Shown here piece by piece: positions 16,857-22,823 of a stretch of 32,679 nucleotides of DNA; the first letter of the stretch is position 1, and each line of letters starts with the position of its first letter. This DNA is from Absicoccus porci. GTDB lineage: Bacteria > Bacillota_I > Bacilli_A > Erysipelotrichales > Erysipelotrichaceae. The notes beneath the pieces are model-generated. The model was not told the DNA's origin. It searched no databases and was given only the letters and a program-made list of their open reading frames with translations. Made by a program: the position numbers and the translations under genes. The stretch lies in contig NZ_RJQC01000002.1 in assembly GCF_003725415.1 (NCBI RefSeq), forward strand, positions 1 through 32,679. The letters run 5' to 3'.

Positions 16857-18089
16857 ATGACTATTATAAAACCTTTTCGTGCAATCCGTCCCAGCCAAGA
16901 AATGGCACCGCGCATTGCGAGTCTTCCCTACGACGTCTTCTCAAGAGCGGAAGCTAGAACTTATGTAGAAACCCATCCCTATACTTTCTTAGGAATTGAT
17001 CGTCCCGAAACACAATTTGAACCCACCCACGATATGTATGCCAACGATGTCTATGAAAAAGCCAAAGAAATGATTGAAACATATAAGGACAAAGGCTTCT
17101 TTATTCAAGATCCAGATCCTTGCTTCTATATTTATGAATTGACCATGGCAGGAAGAAGCCAAACTGGTATTGTGGGATTATCCAGTATCGATGATTATTT
17201 ACAGGGTATTTGTAGGAAGCATGAAAATACGGTCAAAGAAAAGCTGGCCGATCGCATTCATCATGTGGATATCACCAGTACCCAAACAGGTCCCATTTTT
17301 TTGGCGTATCGAAAAAATGAACCACTCCAAGCATTGATCCAATCTATCAAAGAAACACAACCTATCTATGACTTTGACAAAGAAGATGGTGTCCATCATC
17401 GTGTATGGATTGTTAAAAAGACAATACCTATTGAAGAGGCGTTTCATAAGATTCCTTATACCTATATTGCGGATGGGCATCATCGTTGTGAATCTGCAGT
17501 ACAAGTCGGCCTAAAACGAAGAAAAGAACATCCAAACTATACAGGAAAAGAAGAATTCAATTTCTTTTTAAGCGTTGCTTTTTGTGAAGAAGAACTTCGT
17601 ATCTTTGATTATAATCGCTTTGTGAAAGATCTAAATGGATTGAGCGTAGACGTTTTTATGAATCATTTAAATCAATTTTATACCATTTCTCCACTTTCTT
17701 ATTCACATCATCCGAATCAAAAGGGTGAAGTTTGTATGTATATAGAAAATCAATGGTATGACTTGGTTGAAAAAAATCCCAATACGACTGACCCCGTTTT
17801 ATCTTTGGATGTCAGTTATCTACAAGAACATGTATTAGGACCGATTCTTGGCATCGGTGATCCACGCACAAATCCTCGCATTGAATTTATTGGTGGCATT
17901 CGCGGTCTTAATACTCTACAAGAAAAAGTCAATGCACAAGACCATCCTTGTGTGGCATTTGCGATGTATCCAACTCGTATTCAAGAACTATTTGCGGTTG
18001 CTGATGCGAATCGATTGATGCCACCAAAATCAACTTGGTTTGAACCTAAATTATTGAGTGGCTTATTTCTTCATGAAATTGAGCAATAA
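16857..18089 (+). CDS. DUF1015-family protein
   Basis: A 410-residue soluble protein of the DUF1015 family. Recognisable family features are the N-terminal IIKPFRAIRPSQEMAPRIASLPYDV, the central YIADGHHRCESA, and FNFFLSVAFCEEELRIFDYNR. The biochemical function is not settled from sequence; in several bacteria such genes sit beside serine-pathway genes (serA/serC), which I recall rather than can verify here. The start at 16857 follows AGGAG; the open frame extending to 16794 would cross the promoter. It is monocistronic, divergent from the membrane transporter, and converges on thrH with a shared terminator. Confidence 0.85.
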   Translation: MTIIKPFRAIRPSQEMAPRIASLPYDVFSRAEARTYVETHPYTFLGIDRPETQFEPTHDMYANDVYEKAKEMIETYKDKGFFIQDPDPCFYIYELTMAGRSQTGIVGLSSIDDYLQGICRKHENTVKEKLADRIHHVDITSTQTGPIFLAYRKNEPLQALIQSIKETQPIYDFDKEDGVHHRVWIVKKTIPIEEAFHKIPYTYIADGHHRCESAVQVGLKRRKEHPNYTGKEEFNFFLSVAFCEEELRIFDYNRFVKDLNGLSVDVFMNHLNQFYTISPLSYSHHPNQKGEVCMYIENQWYDLVEKNPNTTDPVLSLDVSYLQEHVLGPILGIGDPRTNPRIEFIGGIRGLNTLQEKVNAQDHPCVAFAMYPTRIQELFAVADANRLMPPKSTWFEPKLLSGLFLHEIEQ

Positions 18090-18111
18090 AAAAGAGCGTA
18101 TGCTCTTTTTT
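18088..18111. terminator. bidirectional terminator between DUF1015 gene and thrH
   Basis: AAAAAAGAGC (18088-18097) pairs perfectly with GCTCTTTTTT (18102-18111) around a GTAT loop. Symmetric A/T flanks make it work in both directions; it overlaps the ends of both convergent genes. Confidence 0.9.
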
Positions 18112-18709
18112 ATAATGCCGCTTTGATGTGCTCTAATAATTCATCATATGTTTCTAAGGCTGGTAATTCCGGATGATCTTTTTTGATTTGTTCCGTTGTA
18201 CGGAATAAGAAACCAGCTTTCGATGCTTCGATCATTCCTAAATCGTTAAAACTGTCTCCGGAAGCAATGGTTTCAAAGCCAATAGACTGTAAAGCTTTCA
18301 CGGTTGTGTATTTTGAATTTTCAATACGCATCTTAAATCCGGTAATTTCTCCACTATCACTCACTTCCAATGAGTTGCAGAAAATGGTTGGCCACCCTAA
18401 TTTTTTCATTAAAGGGCTCGCAAATTCTTCAAATGTATCACTGATAATGATGACTTGTGTCATAGTACGTAATGTATCTAAAAATTCTTTTGCGCCAGGC
18501 ATTGGGTCAATTTTTGCGATTACGTTTTGGACATCTTTTAAACCCAAACCATGTTCCTTTAAAATACCCAATCGCCAATTCATCAATTTATCGTAATCGG
18601 GTTCATCACGTGTTGTACGTGTCAATTCAGGAATGCCACTTTCTTTCGCAAATGCGATCCAAATTTCAGGCACCAATACACCTTCTAAATCTAAACAAAC
18701 AATATTCAT
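18110..18709 (-). CDS. thrH: ThrH-type phosphoserine phosphatase/homoserine kinase
   Basis: A 199-residue HAD enzyme closely matching ThrH, which dephosphorylates phosphoserine and can transfer the phosphate to homoserine. The characteristic start CLDLEGVLVPEIWIAFA carries the ThrH-specific DLEG (Asp7/Glu9), with TTRDEPDYDKLMNWRLGIL, ISDTFEEFASPLMKKLGWPT, and GDSFNDLGMIEAS (motif IV). The start follows AAGGAG 7 nt upstream. It lies 29 nt after the fructosamine-kinase-like gene on the same strand and may be co-transcribed with it; an extended -10-like TGGTAAGAT just before it could add an internal promoter. Confidence 0.9.
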   Translation of the reverse strand: MNIVCLDLEGVLVPEIWIAFAKESGIPELTRTTRDEPDYDKLMNWRLGILKEHGLGLKDVQNVIAKIDPMPGAKEFLDTLRTMTQVIIISDTFEEFASPLMKKLGWPTIFCNSLEVSDSGEITGFKMRIENSKYTTVKALQSIGFETIASGDSFNDLGMIEASKAGFLFRTTEQIKKDHPELPALETYDELLEHIKAAL

Positions 18710-18738
18710 AGGGATTCTCCTTTTTTAATGTTCTTATC

Positions 18739-19590
18739 TTACCATGAACGCTCAATTTTTTCGATACAATGTAGTACCGATCCATAATATCCATAACCAA
18801 ATAAATAGAGATGATTCAATAGATGATACAAATTATACACATTTTTCCGTTTTTCGTATCCAGAGCGCAAACAACCATATTGACGATAGGTTGTATAAAA
18901 AGTTTGCGGAAATCCACCAAATAATTCGGTCATTGCGATATCAACTTCGGCATCACCGTAGTAACAAGCTGGATCGATCAACCAGGCTTTTCCATCCTTT
19001 CCGGTCATCACATTACCGCTCCAAAGATCACCATGGACCAAGGATGGCTGTTCGGGTTCAATTAAAATTTCATCTAAATGATCCATGATTTTTGAAAGTC
19101 GTTGGATGTCCGATGCATACAAGTTTTCTTTGTTTCGATTCAACATAGGTCGCAAACGATAGTCTTTAAAAAAAGTGATCCAGGAATCACAAAAAGTATT
19201 GATTTGGGGTGTCGATCCAATGTAATTATTGGAAGAAAAACCAAATTGATTTCCCACAAAAGTTCGATGCATATTGGCCAATTGTTGAGCAAAAACTTGC
19301 CAATACGATTCTATTCGTTTTCCACTTTCGATATAGTCCATTAATAAATAACTATGATGATTGGTGGTTCCACTTTGTAGGATATGGGGTGTTCCAATCA
19401 CATGACAAGCCGCCATAGCTTCAATACCTTTTCTTTCTTGGATAAACATATCCAAATTTGAAATGGTATTCATCTTCACAAAAAACGTACCATCTTCGGT
19501 TTGAATCTGAAAGGCTTCGTTGATATCTCCACCTGCTACGGAATGATAAGAAAGAACCTTTTTCTTTACAATATCATCAAATTCAGACAT
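18739..19590 (-). CDS. fructosamine-3-kinase-like aminoglycoside phosphotransferase fold protein
   Basis: A 283-residue kinase of the FN3K/ketosamine-3-kinase family (APH fold). Typical features are FFVKMN (ATP-binding Lys), the catalytic loop LVHGDLWSGNVM, the metal motif LIDPACYYGDAEVDIAMTELFGGF, and FFKDYRLRPML. These enzymes phosphorylate fructosamines (glycated proteins or amines) as a deglycation step. The start at 19590 follows AAGGAGG; the longer frame to 19644 would read into the -35 of its own promoter. The promoter lies at 19612-19640, and thrH follows 29 nt downstream. The C-terminal half aligns less clearly in the YNLYHLLNHLYLFG region, but that segment is also typical. Confidence 0.9.
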   Translation of the reverse strand: MSEFDDIVKKKVLSYHSVAGGDINEAFQIQTEDGTFFVKMNTISNLDMFIQERKGIEAMAACHVIGTPHILQSGTTNHHSYLLMDYIESGKRIESYWQVFAQQLANMHRTFVGNQFGFSSNNYIGSTPQINTFCDSWITFFKDYRLRPMLNRNKENLYASDIQRLSKIMDHLDEILIEPEQPSLVHGDLWSGNVMTGKDGKAWLIDPACYYGDAEVDIAMTELFGGFPQTFYTTYRQYGCLRSGYEKRKNVYNLYHLLNHLYLFGYGYYGSVLHCIEKIERSW

Positions 19591-19611
19591 AAAATGCCTC
19601 CTTTTCTTCCA

Positions 19612-19640
19612 ATTATGCCACTTTCCTTTCTTTAAACCAA
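19612..19640 (-). promoter_or_regulatory. promoter of the fructosamine-kinase-like gene
   Basis: On the minus strand TTGGTT (19635-19640) and CATAAT (19612-19617, preceded by TGG) are spaced exactly 17 bp. The same sequence lies on the back of repeat units B, C and D, so this promoter was copied with the array. Confidence 0.6.
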
Positions 19641-19706
19641 TCATCGGCTATAATACAAGTAACAAAAGAAATACAAATAATGTATTTCAAGAAAGGAGAT
19701 AAATCA

Positions 19707-19751
19707 TTGAAAAAGAGATTTGATTTTAGTATTAATCGAGCAACTATATAA
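19707..19751 (+). CDS. micro-ORF A: MKKRFDFSINRATI
   Basis: A TTG-initiated 14-codon ORF, 8 nt after AAAGGAG (19692-19698). The peptide is basic and aromatic, without a signal or membrane stretch. TATAAT is at 19649-19654, so the transcript would be about 130-140 nt. Before the ribosome binding site, GAAATACA can pair with TGTATTTC over 8 bp. The ORF ends at the base of the terminator. I know no family for it. The same core RFDFS.NR recurs in units B-E. Confidence 0.6.
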   Translation: MKKRFDFSINRATI

Positions 19752-19791
19752 AGGGTCCTTACAAAGAGTAATAAAAGTGTAAGGGCCCTTT
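19750..19791 (+). terminator. terminator of unit A
   Basis: AAAGGGTCCTTACA (19750-19763) pairs with TGTAAGGGCCCTTT (19778-19791) over 14 bp with one G-U, then TATTTAT. The lower stem sequence differs from units B-E but stays paired. Confidence 0.8.
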
Positions 19792-19949
19792 ATTTATCCC
19801 TAAATATCATTTTCCAATTTTTGAACTAATTATGCCACTTTCCTTTCTTTAAACCAATCATCGGCTATAATACAAGTAAAGAAAAGGAAGGTACATACCA
19901 ATGGGAATGTAAATTCAATTTCAAAATGGAAAGGAGATAAATAGAAGCG

Positions 19950-19988
19950 ATGAGATTTGATTTTAGTACAAACAGATTTATTCAATAA
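19950..19988 (+). CDS. micro-ORF B: MRFDFSTNRFIQ
   Basis: An ATG-initiated 12-codon ORF. The AAGGAG (19931-19936) lies 13 nt before the ATG, longer than ideal, because the sequence between ribosome binding site and core differs from units A/E (ATAGAAGCG against ATTGAAAAAG). No other in-frame start lies closer, apart from an unlikely ATA. TATAAT is at 19866-19871. Against unit A, Asn (AAT/AAC) and Arg (CGA/AGA) are kept by synonymous codons. Confidence 0.55.
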   Translation: MRFDFSTNRFIQ

Positions 19989-20029
19989 GTGGTCCTTACA
20001 TGAAGAAGTAATAATTGTAAGGACCATTT
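19987..20029 (+). terminator. terminator of unit B
   Basis: AAGTGGTCCTTACA (19987-20000) pairs with TGTAAGGACCATTT (20016-20029), 14 bp with one G-U, followed by ATTTATCCC. Confidence 0.8.
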
Positions 20030-20187
20030 ATTTATCCCTAAATATCATTTTCCAATTTTTGAACTAATTATGCCACTTTCCTTTCTTTAAACCAATCATC
20101 GGCTATAATACAAGTAAAGAAAAGGAAGGTACATACCAATGGGAATGTAAATTCAATTTCAGAATAGAAAGGAGATAAATAGAAGCG

Positions 20188-20226
20188 ATGAGATTTGATT
20201 TTAGTACAAACAGATTTATTCAATAA
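20188..20226 (+). CDS. micro-ORF C: MRFDFSTNRFIQ
   Basis: Same ORF as unit B, 238 bp further on; TATAAT at 20104-20109. The leader differs from unit B by two substitutions just before the ribosome binding site (GAATAGAAAGG against AAATGGAAAGG), and the ORF is identical. Confidence 0.55.
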   Translation: MRFDFSTNRFIQ

Positions 20227-20267
20227 GTGGTCCTTACATGAAGAAGTAATAATTGTAAGGACCATTT
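20225..20267 (+). terminator. terminator of unit C
   Basis: Identical hairpin to unit B (stem TGGTCCTTACA/TGTAAGGACCA extended by three pairs). Confidence 0.8.
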
Positions 20268-20425
20268 ATTTATCCCTAAATATCATTTTCCAATTTTTGA
20301 ACTAATTATGCCACTTTCCTTTCTTTAAACCAATCATCGGCTATAATACAAGTAAAGAAAAGGAAGGTACATACCAATGGGAATGTAAATTCAATTTCAG
20401 AATAGAAAGGAGATAAATAGAAGCG

Positions 20426-20464
20426 ATGAGATTTGATTTTAGTACAAACAGATTTATTCAATAA
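20426..20464 (+). CDS. micro-ORF D: MRFDFSTNRFIQ
   Basis: Third copy of the 238-bp unit, apparently identical to unit C through the ORF; TATAAT at 20342-20347. After the terminator the sequence diverges into unit E rather than repeating the TATCCCTAAATATC spacer. Confidence 0.55.
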   Translation: MRFDFSTNRFIQ

Positions 20465-20505
20465 GTGGTCCTTACATGAAGAAGTAATAATTGTAAGGAC
20501 CATTT
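20463..20505 (+). terminator. terminator of unit D
   Basis: Same hairpin as units B and C, followed by ATTTTCC. Confidence 0.8.
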
Positions 20506-20629
20506 ATTTTCCATTATATCTACCAACTTTACCACTTTCCTTCTCGATTGTGTTTTATAGACTATAATACAGGTGAGCAAAGGAAATACATATTCGAAAG
20601 AAATGTAATTTCAGGAAAGGAGAAAAACA

Positions 20630-20674
20630 TTGAAAAAGAGATTTGATTTTAGTATTAATCGGGTAACAATATAA
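20630..20674 (+). CDS. micro-ORF E: MKKRFDFSINRVTI
   Basis: A TTG-initiated 14-codon ORF 8 nt after GGAAAGGAG; TATAAT at 20563-20568. It differs from unit A's peptide only at Ala to Val; CGA/CGG (Arg) and ACT/ACA (Thr) are synonymous. The flanking leader is strongly diverged from A, so the peptide is better conserved than its surroundings. The leader can form GAAATACAT/ATGTAATTTC with one bulged base. Confidence 0.6.
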   Translation: MKKRFDFSINRVTI

Positions 20675-20712
20675 AAAGTCCTTACATGAAGAAAAATATG
20701 TAAGGACTTTTT
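20673..20712. terminator. bidirectional terminator of unit E and the DeoR gene
   Basis: AAAAAGTCCTTACAT (20673-20687) pairs perfectly over 15 bp with ATGTAAGGACTTTTT (20698-20712). A/T tracts on both sides let it stop the convergent deoR-type gene as well. Confidence 0.85.
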
Positions 20713-21466
20713 ATTTGGCAATGATTAGGTTACATCCCTGTATTCTTTTTTTCTTTTCCATATCTATAGGATTAGTGATCAATAAATCAAAAGAATCAAA
20801 GGGTGCGTACATATAGGTCCCTTGCCAATCAAATTTAGATTGATCCGCTAATATGATCTTTTTTTCAGCTTGCCGTAAAACATGCTGATTCACTTCCATT
20901 TCTTCAAAAGAAAAAGTTGTGGGACCTCGACTATTCTTAAAACCATCACATCCTAAACAGGCTACATCAAAATGGATTGCATCAATATAATTCAAAGTAA
21001 AAGCACCGGTGGCACATTGTGATTTCTTTAGTACTTTTCCACCCAAAAAAATTAATTCATGTTTTTGATTCGTGACCTCATTGGCAATCATCAATGAATT
21101 TGTGACCACCAATAAATCTTTTTTTAAAGGAAGTAATTTTGCTAAGGACAGTGTCGTACTGCCTGGTCCAATAAAAAGAGAAGAATGATCCGGAATTTCT
21201 CCCAGTGCCCGTTTGGCAAGATTTTGTTTGAAAGATGCATTTTCATTCACTTTCACATTAACGGCCACTTCACTATTGTCTTCTTTGCGACAAGCGCCTC
21301 CATGCGTTTTATGAAGCAATCCCTGACTTTCCATACGATTTAAATCTTTCCGAATGGTTTCCATGCTGACATCATATTCTTTTGCTAAATCAACGACACG
21401 GACTTTCCCATTCGTTAAAATCTTTTGATAGATTTCTTGTTGGCGATTTTCAATTTTCTTTATCAT
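20711..21466 (-). CDS. DeoR-family transcriptional repressor
   Basis: A 251-residue regulator. The N-terminal winged helix (residues 5-58: IYQKILTNGKVRVVDLAKEY then DVSMETIRKDLNRMESQGLL) is followed by the sugar-phosphate-binding DeoRC domain (SLFIGPGSTTLSLAKLL, VVTNSLMIANEV, FLGGKVLKKS, ADQSKFDW). Members sense phosphorylated sugars. It is divergent from hxlA-hxlB-manA and most likely regulates that operon, with a hexose or pentose phosphate as plausible effector (inference). The ATG at 21466 has no ribosome binding site; a -10 (TAAAAT) ends exactly 6 nt before it, suggesting a leaderless mRNA. The stop lies in the array's last terminator. Confidence 0.93.
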   Translation of the reverse strand: MIKKIENRQQEIYQKILTNGKVRVVDLAKEYDVSMETIRKDLNRMESQGLLHKTHGGACRKEDNSEVAVNVKVNENASFKQNLAKRALGEIPDHSSLFIGPGSTTLSLAKLLPLKKDLLVVTNSLMIANEVTNQKHELIFLGGKVLKKSQCATGAFTLNYIDAIHFDVACLGCDGFKNSRGPTTFSFEEMEVNQHVLRQAEKKIILADQSKFDWQGTYMYAPFDSFDLLITNPIDMEKKKRIQGCNLIIAK

Positions 21467-21472
21467 ATCTTT

Positions 21473-21501
21473 ATTTTACCGAAAACTTGGCTTTTTGACC
21501 A
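21473..21501 (-). promoter_or_regulatory. promoter for a leaderless DeoR-gene transcript
   Basis: On the minus strand TGGTCA (21496-21501) and TAAAAT (21473-21478) are 17 bp apart; six bases separate the -10 from the ATG. Confidence 0.55.
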
Positions 21502-21558
21502 TTATTTCTATAAAACCAACTTTATTTTGTTCTTGTTTCATAAAATGCCAATTTTTTA

Positions 21559-21587
21559 TTGTAGAAATTACGTCTAAATTCTATTCT
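21559..21587 (+). promoter_or_regulatory. promoter of the hxlA-hxlB-manA operon
   Basis: TTGTAG (21559-21564) and TATTCT (21582-21587) are spaced 17 bp, about 20 nt before the GAGGAGG ribosome binding site of hxlA. The -35 is imperfect, consistent with regulated expression. Confidence 0.5.
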
Positions 21588-21619
21588 ATGGGTGGTAAAG
21601 AAATTGAGGAGGTTCAATC

Positions 21620-22246
21620 ATGAAACTACAAGCTGCATTAGATACACTAACATTAGACGAATGTATAAAATTATTGGAACAAACACAAGGTTCTATCGAT
21701 GTCGTGGAAGTCGGTACCCCTTTCGTTATCGAACAAGGTATGGTACCTGTTCGTACTTTTAAAGAAAAATTCCCTAACATCGAAGTTTTGGCCGATGCCA
21801 AGATCATGGATGCAGGTAAATATGAAGCTGATAAATGCTTCGATGCTGGTGCCGATATTGTTACGGTACTAGGTGTTTCCAATGATGCAACCATCAAAGG
21901 TGTAGTAGAAAGTGCCAAAGAACATGGCAGAAAAGTTATGGTCGATATGATCGAAGTTAAAAATCTAGCCGAGCGTACCAAAGAAGTTGATCAAATGGGC
22001 GTGGATTATATTTGTGTACACACTGCCTTTGATGTTCAAGCAACGGGTAAAGATCCATTGGATGATTTAAAAGTTGTGAATTCTGTTATTAAAAATGCCA
22101 AATCAGCGGTTGCTGGTGGTGTGAAATTAGCTACCATTGATGCCATCGTTGAAGAAGGTGCCGGAATCATCGTCGTTGGCGGTGCCATCTGCAATGCGGA
22201 AGATCCAAGTGCCATGGCAAAAGAAATAAAGAAACATTTGAAATAG
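21620..22246 (+). CDS. hxlA: 3-hexulose-6-phosphate synthase
   Basis: A 208-residue member of the OMP-decarboxylase superfamily. It reversibly joins formaldehyde and ribulose-5-phosphate to hexulose-6-phosphate. It starts MKLQAALDTLTLDE (Asp8), with VEVGTPFVIEQG, the Mg/catalytic LADAKIMDAGKYE, VDMIEVKNL, and VDYICVHTAFDVQATGKDPL, closely paralleling Bacillus HPS. 3-keto-L-gulonate-6-P decarboxylases share the fold, but the adjacent hxlB supports HPS. In bacteria without a complete oxidative pentose pathway, HPS/PHI can run in reverse to make ribulose-5-P. First gene of its operon, with GAGGAGG 7 nt before the ATG. Confidence 0.92.
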   Translation: MKLQAALDTLTLDECIKLLEQTQGSIDVVEVGTPFVIEQGMVPVRTFKEKFPNIEVLADAKIMDAGKYEADKCFDAGADIVTVLGVSNDATIKGVVESAKEHGRKVMVDMIEVKNLAERTKEVDQMGVDYICVHTAFDVQATGKDPLDDLKVVNSVIKNAKSAVAGGVKLATIDAIVEEGAGIIVVGGAICNAEDPSAMAKEIKKHLK

Positions 22247-22260
22247 GGAGGATACAAACC

Positions 22261-22821
22261 ATGAACAATAAAGAATACGCAAAAATTATCTTAAGTGAAT
22301 TAAATCAAACATTGCCTACTATCGATATTGAAAAATCCAATCAATTTGTTGATTTATTATTGAATGCCAAAGAAATCTTCTGTGCCGGTGCCGGTCGAAG
22401 CGGATTTGCCGTTCGTGGCTTTGCGATGCGTATGATGCATATGGGATTGAATAGTTATGTTGTTGGTGAAACTTGTACGCCAAATATCGATGAGACCGGT
22501 TTATTGGTTGTTTGTTCTGGTTCTGGTTCAACCAAGAGCTTGGTCAATCATGCCCAAAAGGCAAAGGAAGTAGGAGCAAAAGTCGCTTTGATTACTATTG
22601 ATCCAGAATCGCCAATTGCGAAAATGGCGGATGTCGTCATTGAAATTAGTGCACCAAGTCCAAAATCTGCAAAAGCTGGAGAAATAAAATCCATTCAACC
22701 TATGGGATCTTTATTTGAACAATCGGAAGCCTTATACATGGATACATTGATCCTTATGCTGATGGAACGTAAACATATGGATTCCGATACAATGTTTGGT
22801 CGTCATGCCAATATGGAGTAA
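22261..22821 (+). CDS. hxlB: 6-phospho-3-hexuloisomerase
   Basis: A 186-residue SIS-domain isomerase that interconverts hexulose-6-phosphate and fructose-6-phosphate. Diagnostic segments are GAGRSGFAVRGFAMRMMHMG, YVVGETCTPNI, VCSGSGSTKSLV, and the C-terminal SIQPMGSLFEQSEALYMD. It lies 14 nt after hxlA with GGGAGGAT as its ribosome binding site, and manA follows after 2 nt. Together with HxlA it forms the two-step RuMP module. Confidence 0.93.
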   Translation: MNNKEYAKIILSELNQTLPTIDIEKSNQFVDLLLNAKEIFCAGAGRSGFAVRGFAMRMMHMGLNSYVVGETCTPNIDETGLLVVCSGSGSTKSLVNHAQKAKEVGAKVALITIDPESPIAKMADVVIEISAPSPKSAKAGEIKSIQPMGSLFEQSEALYMDTLILMLMERKHMDSDTMFGRHANME

Positions 22822-22823
22822 TT

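Larger units (their letters stand above)
19611..20712 (+). repeat. five-unit tandem array of micro-genes
   Basis: Five consecutive units (A-E) share one layout: conserved CCACTTTCCTT, TATAAT followed by ACA(A/G)GT, a leader hairpin, AAAGGAG, a 12-14 codon ORF, and a terminator hairpin starting at the ORF stop. The TATAAT boxes are at 19649, 19866, 20104, 20342 and 20563 (steps 217, 238, 238, 221). Units B, C and D are nearly identical 238-bp repeats, with B differing from C and D in the leader; A and E are diverged relatives and resemble each other in the ORF. The array fills over 1 kb without an ordinary gene, between the fructosamine-kinase-like gene and a DeoR regulator. No known repeat class fits; it is neither CRISPR nor an insertion sequence. 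Confidence 0.9.

Noticed and set aside
19830..20503. Three 65-residue minus-strand ORFs (MVLTIITSSCKDHLL...), one per inner repeat, with a hydrophobic stretch resembling a small membrane toxin.
   Set aside because: The ATG lies inside the terminator hairpin and no ribosome binding site precedes it. In unit A the same frame has no ATG, and in unit E the C-terminal sequence and stop are lost. The near identity simply follows from the DNA repeat.
19611..20712. CRISPR array or IS-like repeat as explanation for the tandem copies.
   Set aside because: Units are 217-238 bp with no short repeat/spacer pattern, no cas genes, no inverted termini and no transposase; each instead carries promoter, ORF and terminator.
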